A DNA stretch of 64,000 nucleotides from Isoetes taiwanensis. Its lineage: Eukaryota; Streptophyta; Lycopodiopsida; Isoetales; Isoetaceae. The stretch lies in contig JAJEKV010000062.1 of NCBI GenBank assembly GCA_021234155.1, positions 8,076,425 to 8,140,424 of the forward strand, given 5' to 3'. Below the pieces are notes generated by a model that was not told where the DNA came from, did no database searches, and saw only the letters and a list, made by a program, of their open reading frames with translations. Positions 1-10,098 of this stretch are shown here, one piece after another. The position numbers and the translations under genes were made by a program. The first letter of the stretch is position 1. Each line of letters opens with the position of its first letter.

Positions 1-1052
1 AAGAAAGCCTGTGTCGCCATTATTTATTTAATTTTCATTTATGCTTTTTTTTTTCAAGGACAGGTGGCATGCTCACATCTTTTTCTGGCGAAAAAATATT
101 AGGTTCAAACAAAAAACCCAACTGCCTTATATATGTTTAGAACACAATAGTGTCCCACTCTTCCTTCCTTCCTTCCTTCCTTCTTTGTGTTAAAACCGTG
201 GCGTCTGTCTGTCCGCCCGATCGACGGCCGAGATCGTCCCAATATCCCTCCGCCCCGATCGACGGCCCATATTTATTTGTTTGACCCTTCGCCTATTGGA
301 TGGCTTAGATTGCACCATATGACATCTTAGCGTCGGTGTCTCCCAAAATGAAAGGGTGCCAAAAGTGGAGGGGCCTTTCCGTTACTTTTATGCATAGGGA
401 TACCTCAAATCTGCCATAGCCATTCATAAACATGGCCTGGATAAATAGCCCCTCGAATAAGGCTGCTAGCCAGGTGGAAGCTTGAAATTCAATTGCTAAT
501 ACGCATGGATCAGTTTAGATCGTTGCAGAATTAGACCTTCAAATCAGATCTAATTCGAGGCCTCGCCCCGGCTGACGCACATGCCTCGAAAATTAAGAAC
601 TCGGGCCTGTCTGCCACAAGCAATACAAACACCAGGTCTTCTGCCAAACAAGAAAAGAAGCCCAAATCCGGCGACATGGTTTGTGTTTCTCACTTTTCAT
701 TCTTTGAAATTAACTTATTCGTTTCCATCACTATAAATATAGCTCGCCTGTTAAATATTGCTTATCTTTCTTTAAAGATGCATAAGAACACACACTTTGC
801 GCCTAGAGCTAGCCGAAAAGCATCCGAGACATAAAAAAGCAAAACCAATTTTGTCTATGCATCCTTAACGGGCAGTTCTCAACAATAATCCCCGCTCAAT
901 TTCCTTCTTTTAAATTTCATATACAATCACATAGAAAGCCCACCAACGGTGGGCAATTTTCTAGTTATCTATATAAGATTGTGGTTTAGCCAAGATAAGC
1001 AAATTTTGGACAAGTCAAGAGAGTTGTTTTTGGGCCAAAATTTGATAGATGA
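1..1052. other. Intergenic, no gene recognised
   Basis: I see no convincing gene. There is a short (TTCC)n tract at about 161-183. A 15-base motif containing GATCGACGGCC occurs twice (about 214-229 and 252-269). An open stretch near 543-680 is rich in Ser and Lys codons and could be an exon remnant, but it has no usable start and no recognisable domain. Confidence 0.4.
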
Positions 1053-1314
1053 TGCATATTCACACGGGGGGTGACTCCGGGCAACGAGAGCTGTTGGATA
1101 GGTATATTCACCCCTTATTCCTTAATCTACACCGTATGTAAAGTTCCTCGTTTGTGGAGTATGCAAGTACAAAATTTGCTATACTGTATAACAAGATTCG
1201 CAAAATACTATAAGATTTCAAAGCTTTAATACTATATGGTGTTGATTTCAGACGTGCAAAAAATACAATTATAAGGGCTCTCACTGCCCTACGCCACCCC
1301 CGTGTGAATATGCA
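1053..1314. repeat. Small inverted repeat, MITE-like
   Basis: TGCATATTCACACGGGGGGTG at 1053-1073 is answered by its reverse complement, one C shorter, at 1295-1314. The enclosed 262 bp are non-coding and AT-rich. Size and structure fit a miniature inverted-repeat element, but I see no clear target-site duplication next to the arms, so the class is uncertain. Confidence 0.5.
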
Positions 1315-1380
1315 CCCAAACCAAAGGGGGTTTAAGGGGGATTTTAATTTAAACGTGTTGGACCCAATAGTTGTGTTAAT

Positions 1381-1440
1381 TAATGTCAATGGTAGTTATG
1401 TGTTAGTTGTTAATGTCAATGGTTGTTATGTATTGGGGGA
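1381..1440. repeat. 30-bp tandem duplication
   Basis: A 30-bp unit beginning TAATGTCAATGG is present twice, at 1381-1410 and 1411-1440, with a few mismatches. It is non-coding. Confidence 0.6.
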
Positions 1441-2126
1441 TTTAATTTTTATATGTTAGATGTTAATGGTTTGTGTTGCAAAAAAATTTTGGCCCTTCTG
1501 GCCTTAGGGACGCCCCCAAGTGTGACAAAAATTTAGAATTCAAACCAGAAAAAAACTAGAATTCATTTGAGGCTTTCATCACCTGTAGCTTTTGAATTTC
1601 ATGACAATAAAACAAATAGAACATAAGTAAAAGTTAATTATTTTAAAAGTCATAAAGTTTTCAACACCCATACACAAACATTTTTCAACTGGAATTTAAC
1701 AGCAGCCTTTGGCCTCCATGGATTCTTGTGGTGAGAAACCAAAGTGGGAAACTTTTCTGCTTGTTAGCACAAGGATCTAGAAGCCTTGGAATTTGCTTAA
1801 TAACTGCCTCAAAATCTAAAAATGCATGGTAATTGTTTGCAAGCTTCATTCAGAATGAGCCATAAAACAATATCCAATAGCGCAATCCTGTATTAATCAG
1901 CTGGTAGGATGTGAAAGCCTACCAAACCCGGCCGAAAAATTGCTGTTTTATCATAGATAACTTAACCAAACATATTCATATCATACACTATCAAAAAGAT
2001 CTCGGAGAGAGCTTTCCAACGCAATAAAAATCATCTGAAACAGAGCTCTGGATCAAAAGTTATGATAAGAAATGTGTTGCCGGCGGGGAAACTGCACTAT
2101 ATGCGCCCTTCAAGCCCTCATGTGCC
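1441..2126. other. Intergenic, nothing recognised
   Basis: AT-rich sequence with no long reading frame, no domain and no repeat that I could identify. Confidence 0.4.
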
Positions 2127-2240
2127 CATTATACACCACACACACAAAAAGAGGGCTTTTGTTGTGAGCCATTGGTTGTTGACCATTATGCACCACACGC
2201 ACAAAAAAAGGGCTTTTGTTGTGAACCATTGGTTGTTGAC
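2127..2240. repeat. 57-bp tandem duplication
   Basis: Two adjacent 57-bp copies (2127-2183 and 2184-2240) start CATTATRCACCACAC and end GGTTGTTGAC, differing at only a few bases. The small reading frame across them (2062-2259) is just this duplication read through and is not called as a gene. Confidence 0.8.
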
Positions 2241-2534
2241 CGAAAATGGTGCACTCTAGATGTACGCATTAGTACATCCATTTGAATACATCACGAAATC
2301 ATAGGAAAAACTTAGTGAAAAGCATACAAAAACACAAAGAAAACCCTATGTTATTATGCTACATATATGGTGCTGGTACAAGGCAGTGAATCCGTGCTCA
2401 TATTGCAACACGTTTCTGATCAATGGTCAGATATATGTGCATATACATGACCCTTTAGAAAGCAAATATGATTTGGCATGTTAATAAGAGAAGGAAATAA
2501 ATATGAACATCAGAACCATACAAGCATGTGGGTC

Positions 2535-4052
2535 AGTATCACTGTATTCATAATTGATTCGAGGAAGAGCTGAAGGAAAACCAGCAGAACGGCTAGAGGG
2601 CTATGGCGGCTAGAGCGCGCGCTTAGGCGCTTCGCTTTTCTTGCGTGGTGGGCCTGAGGTTGATGCCGAAGGGTGCACAAACGCGTGCACCACCGCCATT
2701 CCCAAGGCGTAAGCGGGCGGGGTCACCGATTCTTGGCGTGTCTAAGGCCGAAAGCGTAGGAGTTCCCTCTTCGCTTGGAGTATGGCGAGTACAAATGCTT
2801 CGTGGTTCTTCTCCCTGAGGTTTTGCCGGTAAGAAAGATGAGACCTCGCATGTTTTTCATATGGAATTCAAGCGTAAGGAATCCGGGCTTATGGAAGGGT
2901 TTGACACAAAGACTGCGGCATGTCTTTGCCGCACTCACCAAGGGGTTTCTCAAGGCTTGCACTCACCGCAGTTGGGCTCAAATTTGAGGTTTTTCCCTCT
3001 CCTATATGATCTTGGTCCGCATTCTCTTCATTGGCTTCTCAGATTGCTTGTCTTTGGCTCATCGCTTTTCCAAAGGGGATTGTGAAATCAGAGATACTCT
3101 CTAGAGGGCTGCATCGCTTCTTGGCACTTGTTATGTGCTTTCTTGATTAGTTAGTTCATCCTTGTTCACTTTTTGTGCTTCTTGCTCTCCCGGCCCGGCC
3201 GGGGAAGTTTGGCTTACTAAATCTGGCTAGGTCTCAGGCTATTGTCATTGAACCGAGACTTCCAAGCGTATATTTCGTATGAGACTTGGAGTGTCTCATT
3301 GTCGCTTGAGGAAGCCGAGCTCTAATGAGTCAAGAATCCATGTAAGTGTAGCAGTACATGGCTAAGCAGTAGACCACCCTTCGGGAGGCCCGATCCTTCA
3401 CCATTTTCGAGAAGAAGAAGGGAGGCTACCTCCCTTAGTACAAAAAGTGAAAAGGAGGGAAACTCCATCTAGTACCTTGAAATAGGTTTGATTTCTGGCC
3501 AAGTTAATGCGCAGGAATGAAGCCTGCTTGTCTGCCTCTGCTATGCTTGCATCTTACGGGGCTGGAACTTAGGTGTTTCTTGATCCATCATTTAACAGGT
3601 AGTCTTTGTTTGATGCCAATTGAATAGGGCTGACTCGCTTTTGTGGCTAAACTTGAGCATATGCGCTTTAAATCTTAACTGGGTCTTCGTGGATCTACAA
3701 CTTCTATATGGCACTAGGGCGGATGTGAAGGATTCAAGAAAGTGAGGAATCTTGCTCCTGTAGTACAGCTTAGAGCGGGAAGAGGGTGACTCCTTTCTCT
3801 AGTACCGCACAAGAACTTGTTAGAGGGAATTTGTTAGAGGTCCCTATAGTACTTGCTCGAGAGGGAAGAAGTTGAGCTGGTTTCAAATGGAGTAATCAAT
3901 TTCTACAACCGTATAGTGTAATTATAGTTGTTATGGGAATAATTCTTCCTATCTGGCCTTCAAGGGGTCCTTAATAAGGTTTATGTACCATTTATTATTA
4001 TTAATAAAAATCTTGCCTTCAACAAAAAAAAAAAAAAAGTATCACTGTATTC
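2535..4052 (+). mobile_element. Poly(A)-tailed retro-insertion with 15-bp TSD
   Basis: The 15-mer AGTATCACTGTATTC occurs at 2535-2549 and again at 4038-4052. Between them lie about 1.49 kb ending in an A-tract (about 4024-4038) with AATAAA at 4003-4008, roughly 16 bases upstream. This is the signature of target-primed reverse transcription: a polyadenylated RNA copied into DNA by LINE-type machinery, sense on the plus strand. No open frame exceeds about 75 codons and I recognise no protein domain. It could therefore be a 5'-truncated LINE, a long SINE-like element or a retroposed non-coding transcript. The interior repeats phrases such as CTAGTACC and GAGGGAA. The duplication is intact, so the insertion is probably not ancient. 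Confidence 0.75.
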
Positions 4053-4693
4053 TTTACAGAAGCAGACATTGGAAGTTTTACTTGAGCCTAGGAAACCACG
4101 AGCATAATAGCTCAGTCGTATAAAAAAGAAAGCAATCTTAACAACATGAGCGAGCTGAAATCTGCTTGGTGCTTTCGTCTGAATACAAGAGGAAAATTTA
4201 GTAATGGCTTGCCTGAATGATTAGAAGCTTGTCTTTAAAACTTGAGAATTTGTAACTTCTTAGAAAAGAACGGGCAAAAATATGGTGAAAACATTGATCG
4301 ATACCTTGCAAAATTGCTTATACCCTTAACTCCCAATGCAGAGTAAAGCTCTATTTGAAGTTGTCCACGGCAATATAGGCTTCTAGCCAGTGTAGGCTCA
4401 GTACGTGCGAGAAGTTTCGAGAATACGTTAGCCTCGCCATTGATTATAGGTGAAATCTAGGTAGAATATGAAGGCCACTACGTAAGGTGGGGACCTTCTT
4501 CCCTTTTTTTTTAACCCATGTGGTTACATCGTGTAGAAGAAGAGAGCATTTTCAAAGGAGACCAAAAGGAGCTTCTAAAATGGAACGAGTCTCGCTCAAG
4601 CATTTCGAAGAAATTACCTAAAGGAAAGTTGCCAGGCTAATAATAAGGGACCAAACATTAGTCTGATCGATCCTCCGTCCGCCATAGCCAGCC
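4053..4693. other. Upstream region of the first membrane-protein gene
   Basis: Non-coding. It should hold the promoter and 5' leader of the gene starting at 4694. I could not fix a TATA box or transcription start. A pyrimidine tract lies at about 4500-4512. Confidence 0.3.
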
Positions 4694-5698
4694 ATGGACA
4701 AAGAAATCGAAGAAATGCAGTTTTTGGGGGTTTTCGGGTTGATAAAAGAAGCGCTGCATATGCTTGCCCGCCATGCCAAGCTTCTTTTTTCCATCACAAT
4801 TCTCCTTCTTTTCCCCTTGGTCTTGGTCGAGCTCTGCCATTCTTTTTTCACAAATCCGATCATTAACAGAATACTGGTCGATCAATTCCTTATCGGCGCA
4901 GAAGAAAGGGTCGGAGACGCCGTTGATGCTTCAAAAACACAGAAAGATCTCCGCCTGGAATGGATCAAACTCTTGGTATTTTTTTTAGGGTATCTTCTTT
5001 TCCTCCTTGCGTTTTCTTTGTTGTCTATTTCTGCCTTGGTGTATACTGTGGCGTCCATATATGTGGAAAAGGAGGTCGGATTCAAGAAGACCCTAAAAGC
5101 AATTCCTCGCATCTGGTGGCGCCTTTTGCTTACTCTGTTTTGGGGTTTCATCATAATCTTTGCCTTTAATTTTCTGCTGATCCTAGTTAGTGCAGTCTTC
5201 ATAAACCTGCTTGCTCTCATCAAAATTTCTCCTGCTGTTTCCATGGTTTTTTTTGTTCTGGTTTACTTTGGAATTCATATCTACTTGAGTTTGTGCTGGC
5301 ATCTTGCAAACGTGATCTCGGTTATGGAAGACAAGTATGGAATTGGTGCTCTTAGAAAGAGCCTGAACCTTGTCAGAGGCAGAGTTCTAGTTGGATATGC
5401 ACTCATTTTCATCTCCTTCATCTTCACAACAATAGTTGGTTCAGTTTTTAGAAGAAAGGTGCTGATTGGAGGCTCAGGCGTGGCTGCCAGGATTTGGTAT
5501 GGAATTCTGCTTGTCATTGCTCTTACTTTTGTCAATCTGGTGGCCATACTTGTGCAGACCCTGTTCTACTTCTCATGTAAGTCTTACCACCATGAAAGCA
5601 TAGACAAGCTAGCCCTTTCTGACCAGTTAGATGGCTACCTTGGAGAGTATATGCCCTTGAAGGACCCTTCTATTCCCATGGAAGACTTTGAGGCCTGA
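4694..5698 (+). CDS. Plant six-helix membrane protein, CKSYHH/GYLGEY family
   Basis: Intact single-exon gene of 334 residues; the start ATG sits in a good plant context (GCCATGG). I see about six hydrophobic segments, near residues 30-50, 92-123, 144-175, 181-209, 232-252 and 268-294, with basic loops between them. The tail carries CKSYHH at about 295-300 and GYLGEYMPLKD at about 314-324. This architecture and tail match a land-plant family whose members are often annotated 'polyadenylate-binding protein 1-B-binding protein' or plain 'transmembrane protein'. The biochemical role is not established, and the library name does not prove RNA binding. The likely location is an internal or plasma membrane. 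A paralog in the same orientation starts about 1 kb downstream, so this is a local tandem duplication. A polyadenylation-like AATAAA lies near 5809. Confidence 0.9.
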   Translation: MDKEIEEMQFLGVFGLIKEALHMLARHAKLLFSITILLLFPLVLVELCHSFFTNPIINRILVDQFLIGAEERVGDAVDASKTQKDLRLEWIKLLVFFLGYLLFLLAFSLLSISALVYTVASIYVEKEVGFKKTLKAIPRIWWRLLLTLFWGFIIIFAFNFLLILVSAVFINLLALIKISPAVSMVFFVLVYFGIHIYLSLCWHLANVISVMEDKYGIGALRKSLNLVRGRVLVGYALIFISFIFTTIVGSVFRRKVLIGGSGVAARIWYGILLVIALTFVNLVAILVQTLFYFSCKSYHHESIDKLALSDQLDGYLGEYMPLKDPSIPMEDFEA

Positions 5699-6691
5699 TA
5701 CTCTCACTTTACACACAAGATCCCCAGACGGTTTCATCAAACCACTATATGTAAAATTATCCTCTTGTATAGTTCAATTTTGTAAGAATATAACACTATT
5801 AAGATTCTAATAAATTTTCCTTGGTACATAAATGGAAATTGGCATGGAACTTTCTATCAAAATACATCTCCACATATTATGACCAAAGAGGGATAAAAGG
5901 AGGATAATTAGAGTCTAATTGCATAAGATTTATATAAGATGAAGGACTTCATAAAAGCATTTCCAAATGTTCTCCACCATTTTAAATTTTGTTCTCTCTT
6001 GCGTGTCCATGTGTTCACCCATTTGCATTAGTATCATACCTACTTGAAACAACTTTATGCTTTGCAACATTATAAGATCTACTTGTTATCAGGATGAAAC
6101 CATGAAGTAAGAATCTGCAAAACTCAACAAAACCGACACGAAACCAAACTTGTTTGTGCATGATGGTTGACAATGAGCATTATCTAATTTCGCTTCAAAA
6201 ATACCTGATTGGAGCTACTAATATAGTTTAAGCCATTACTCACAAACATGCTACAATGGTGACAAATTCAAGCCACACATAAACACATTCCCACTTTATA
6301 GTGTCTTGATAATATGTTCTTTGACCACATTCGCCTGTGGCGTCATGATGAATCTCTGCGAAAACGATAAGATAAGGTAGAAACTTTTAACTCCACGGAG
6401 GCCACCAAGGGTTACGGGATGGTAGAGAGCAAAGATAATAACATTTGGCACATTAATTTAAGCATTGTTTTCTTTCTTTTTTGTTCAAGTCTTAAGTCGA
6501 CAAGTAACAGTCGAGAAATTGCATAGAAAGTTTAACAAACCCCACATTGAAAATTTCCTTGTATAAGGTTGATTATTGTGCCCTACTAGACTTTCTAAGA
6601 AATGCCTTCGCATGACTAAATATCCCCTTCACATGACTAAATATCCACTTCATACCTCACGTCTCTCATCTTCAGAAACGCAGCCATAGCC
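5699..6691. other. Spacer between tandem paralogs
   Basis: Non-coding 3' flank of the first gene and promoter of the second. AATAAA near 5809 is a plausible polyadenylation signal. I found no repeats or RNA genes. Confidence 0.35.
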
Positions 6692-7648
6692 ATGGAGAAG
6701 GAGCATGCCATGCGTTCCTTGGGGTTTTTTGGTCTAATAAGAAAGGCTTTGGTCATGTTTGCATGCCATGCCAAGATTCTTGTCGCAATTGCGTTCACTT
6801 TCCTTCTTCCATCTATCTCATTGAATTTCTTCATCATTTCTTTTTTCATTGGGAAGATAATCACTGATGCAACAATGCTTGTCAAACAAAGCAACATAGA
6901 TGTTTATCTAGACATGGTTAATTTGGAGTGGACACTTGTGGGCTACCTTGCTTTGGCCACTATGTTTTCATTTATACCCACCGCTGCCCTCATTTACAGT
7001 GTGGCATGCATTTATGCTGAACAAAAGATCAAGTTCATGAAAATTGTACGAGCAGTACCTCAAATTTGGTGGCGCCTTGTGCTCACGTGGATATGGAGGT
7101 TGTTGATCCAAATCATCTTTGGGATTTTGTTAAGTATTTGCGCAGTTACGGCTTTCCTTTGGGCACTAGGATTAAGCCTTGTCACTGTCCGCATTACCAT
7201 AGTAGTTTTTTCTTCTCTTGCTTTCTTGGCCTTTACCTCGTATATTGATGTATGTTGGCACCTTGCAAACGTTATGATAGTTGTAGAAGACAAGTATGGA
7301 CTTGAAGCTCTTGAGAAAAGTGTCCTACTTGTGAAAGGCAAATTTGGAGTTGGATTTGCAATCCTTCTCCTCCACACATTCATTGCCATGTTGATTGTTC
7401 CCATATACTCTACCAAGATGTACAAACATGGGGTTGTAGAACTATGTTATGGTTTTATGCTCATCATTCTTCTCACCTTTGTCAAGCTTATGGGCATGTT
7501 ACTACATAGTTTGTTCTACTTCTCATGTAAGTCTTATCACCATGAAAACATTGACATATTACTTCTTTCTGATCAACTCAATGGCCAAGCCAGAGGATAC
7601 ATGTCTGTGAAGGATCTTTCTGAACCCACAAAATGTGATGAGGCCTAA
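6692..7648 (+). CDS. Tandem paralog, six-helix membrane protein
   Basis: Intact single-exon gene of 318 residues; it starts in the same GCCATGG context as its neighbour. The core is clearly homologous to the 4694-5698 gene: both have LGFFGLI/LGVFGLI near the N-terminus, an IWWRL segment before the third helix, CWHLANV near the fourth helix, EDKYG following it, and FYFSCKSYHHE before the tail. The hydrophobic segments fall at equivalent positions. The C-terminus differs: the conserved GYLGEYMPLK of the first copy is GQARGYMSVK here, and the loop before it has drifted. Because the rest of the frame is clean, I read this as a functioning duplicate with a changed tail rather than a pseudogene. 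Function is unknown, as for its neighbour. Confidence 0.87.
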   Translation: MEKEHAMRSLGFFGLIRKALVMFACHAKILVAIAFTFLLPSISLNFFIISFFIGKIITDATMLVKQSNIDVYLDMVNLEWTLVGYLALATMFSFIPTAALIYSVACIYAEQKIKFMKIVRAVPQIWWRLVLTWIWRLLIQIIFGILLSICAVTAFLWALGLSLVTVRITIVVFSSLAFLAFTSYIDVCWHLANVMIVVEDKYGLEALEKSVLLVKGKFGVGFAILLLHTFIAMLIVPIYSTKMYKHGVVELCYGFMLIILLTFVKLMGMLLHSLFYFSCKSYHHENIDILLLSDQLNGQARGYMSVKDLSEPTKCDEA

Positions 7649-7707
7649 TGAGTTCAAAGCTTGTACGTATTCTGTAAAAGTAAAGAGATGACTTCTTTCT
7701 GCATCTG

Positions 7708-8410
7708 CTATATTATGTGGTATGCCACTATTATTGTCTCTACAAGATTTGATGAAAATATCACAAAAAATCGTTCATTGTGCAAAATATATATTTATAC
7801 AACCATTTGCTATGGTTTTTATATAATTGTGTTAATGCATTTATTTGAGGGTTAGCATTTTGAAATGCTAGCGCAATTCTTAGTCCTATGATTCGCCCCG
7901 GTCTGCCTGGCCTAGCCACCTGGCTAGACGCCCATTTTTGGTGGTATATCTGACCACCCATTATCAGGCATGTGGTATATCTGGTCAAAAAGAGTGGTCT
8001 ATCTAGCCCAAAAAAGAGTATATTCGACCAAAAATGGTATCTCTGGCCAAAAACCAGGTGTGAAACTGCACGATGGGGCCGAAATCATTGATCAGACCTT
8101 TCTTCAGCTTTGTGGACGACTTGAACTGATTCAAAAGCCCTTTCAATCGCTTTGCTTGCCTCTTTGACACTAATTGATGAAGAGAGGAAGCAGGTCGACA
8201 AAAAAATGGTTCAAAGAAGTTGGTCTTTGGGCTCAAAAACTGAAGGCGCACATTGGCCGATATAACAAATGATATACCACCAAGAAAAGGCCGATATACC
8301 ACATCCGCGGACTCTAAACACCGCTATCCGCATCTATATGTATGTATTGGTAGTTTTCTTAGGCGTGGTATGTAGAGGTTGAGCCCTTCCATTTTAAGGC
8401 TTGTTGGAGT
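7708..8410 (+). repeat. Direct repeat, left copy (right copy 19929-20216)
   Basis: Starting just 3' of the second membrane-protein gene, this sequence aligns by eye with 19929-20216 in the same orientation. Shared landmarks are AATATCACAAA, a CTATGGTTTTT stretch, TATGTATGTGTTGG-like text and GAGCCCTTCCATTTTA. Divergence is substantial, perhaps a quarter of positions. The left copy is interrupted by about 440 bp of unrelated sequence (about 7893-8335) that the right copy lacks. Confidence 0.6.
7893..8335. mobile_element. Insertion with degenerate inverted motifs
   Basis: This block is absent from the homologous sequence at 20.1 kb. Its left part repeats variants of GTGGTATATCTGGYC (7941-8050), and its right part carries the complementary form CCGATATACCACA (about 8265-8303). 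TGTGGTATATCTGG at 7971-7984 pairs with GCCGATATACCACA at 8290-8303. That is consistent with a small foldback element. No coding content was recognised. Confidence 0.5.
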
Positions 8411-8481
8411 CGTTTCGCTTTCGCGATGGCTAGGTTCAACAACAAACGATAGAGGAAACTTCGTTTCTCAAAGAAGAATCT

Positions 8482-9061
8482 CTAGTGGTATACCATAGCC
8501 GATATCGTGGGATGTGTGAAACAACCGCCTTCATGTGAGGGGGTAAGCAAGCCTAGGACACATGACCAAGGCTGAAAACGGTGGGGAGATTTTCGATCCT
8601 TAGCAAAGATCTCTGGTGATGTGAACTTGGGAGCATTGAGCCCCGCCACCCAATCGGCGTATGGTACATGGAAAATTAATTTGATACATGTCGTATCAAG
8701 GTATGGAATATGTTTTCTAAGAGATAGATCATGTTGAGCTTTATAAATATATCTCAATAGCTTCTTTACACATCTATCATTGATTGAAATGTAGTCTATA
8801 TGACAAGCAGAAGGACATGCAAAAATTTTAGACATAATGCTGACATAAGCACTCATAATTTTTGGATAGAGTTCTCTACGGATTTGATGCAACAGTGGAG
8901 AGAGAAATATTAGTGTCTCCATATAAAGAAGCTCGAATTATACTCATACAGTTTATTTGGCTTGCTTGATTAAGTGTATATATGTTGATCTTTGCTATTT
9001 GAAGAATAAGTAGATGCTTGAATCGCAAAGGATCTTTCATGCATCTCATTTTCATCACCAC
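8482..9061 (-). mobile_element. Copia-like RT/RNase H fragment (weak)
   Basis: On the minus strand, a 146-codon open stretch (8922 down to 8482) reads MSAYVSIMSKIFACPSACH, then KKLLRYIYKAQHDLSL, then YADWVAGLN. The spacing resembles the end of Ty1/copia reverse transcriptase (xxAVxxLSxF..P...H) followed by KRLLRYLxGTxxxxL and the DADWAGD start of RNase H. The match is partial, the frame breaks on both sides and nothing upstream or downstream confirms a full element. An overlapping open stretch at 8876-9061 may be the preceding RT part. I regard it as an old fragment. Confidence 0.45.
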
Positions 9062-10098
9062 TCTTTATAATGCCCCCTTTCTTACCTTCGCTAATGGCAG
9101 CACGCTATGGAGCTTGGTATATCTGCCTCCTTGATGAGAACACCAGGATACATATGGAAGGGATGCGTCTAAAAATTTCTTCTAAATGGTACTCAACATG
9201 ACAATTATTGGACTTTGAAGTTTGTCCGGCATCATAGACTTCAATGGATCAGATTGTAAGCTGGCATTCAAATCAGAGGTTACTATAGCCAATGGATATT
9301 GTAACAGAATTAAAAATGCTGGCATTTCATGTGACAATTCAGTGGAATATGAACTTATTACAAGAAAACAAAGCAAGCTCTCAAGAATTATCAGCTGAGT
9401 TGCATAGAGCATCTTTGAAGACACCTAAATATTTCAATTTGGGTTAATTGCATCTTCAAAGCAGATAATTGTCCCTTCATTTCTATAAATATTTGTCACC
9501 ATTCATTTGCTTATTTTGTTAATATAAGGATGAGGAGAATTTGCATTTTATATTGGAATCCATTTCTTCCAAAGAGGGCACATGCGCTTGCATGGCATGG
9601 AATTATTGATAGGTTTCAGCACATTGCATACCTAACAAAGTTTAAATTGGAACACACTTATTTGCTCCAAATGCACTTTAGAAGGAATCTTTGAAAGATT
9701 CCCTAAGATTCCCTAAAAAAAAGTCCATTTTGAAGGTTTGTTCGTGACAAGTGTAATAATTTAGGTAATTTAGGTATTCTTTTTGAGGGGTTGATTGAAC
9801 ATAGCTTGTATGCAAAAATATTTAATAGCTTTTTTTAGCCCCCTAATTTGGAACAATAAATAGTTACTTAGATGAAAAGTAAAAAAATAGGCAATGAAAA
9901 AATAGCAAGGGTAGTAGAGTGATAAAGAAGTGTTGTATTCATATCTTGTGAAAATTTTACAAAATTATGAACAAAATTGTCAAAAACATAGCACATTTTG
10001 ACAAAGCCTCATCACTGGCACTTTGTCTTGTTTACATGTCTGTGTCATCGGACGAACTTACATTTTGCAGCAATATCAGGATGCATGTCATCCTCAAA
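9062..10098. other. Intergenic, nothing recognised
   Basis: AT-rich, with short frames only. I see no domain, RNA gene or repeat. Confidence 0.35.

Noticed and set aside
4882-5547. Minus frames of 120 and 88 codons inside the first membrane-protein gene
   Set aside because: Antisense shadows of a clearly real plus-strand gene.
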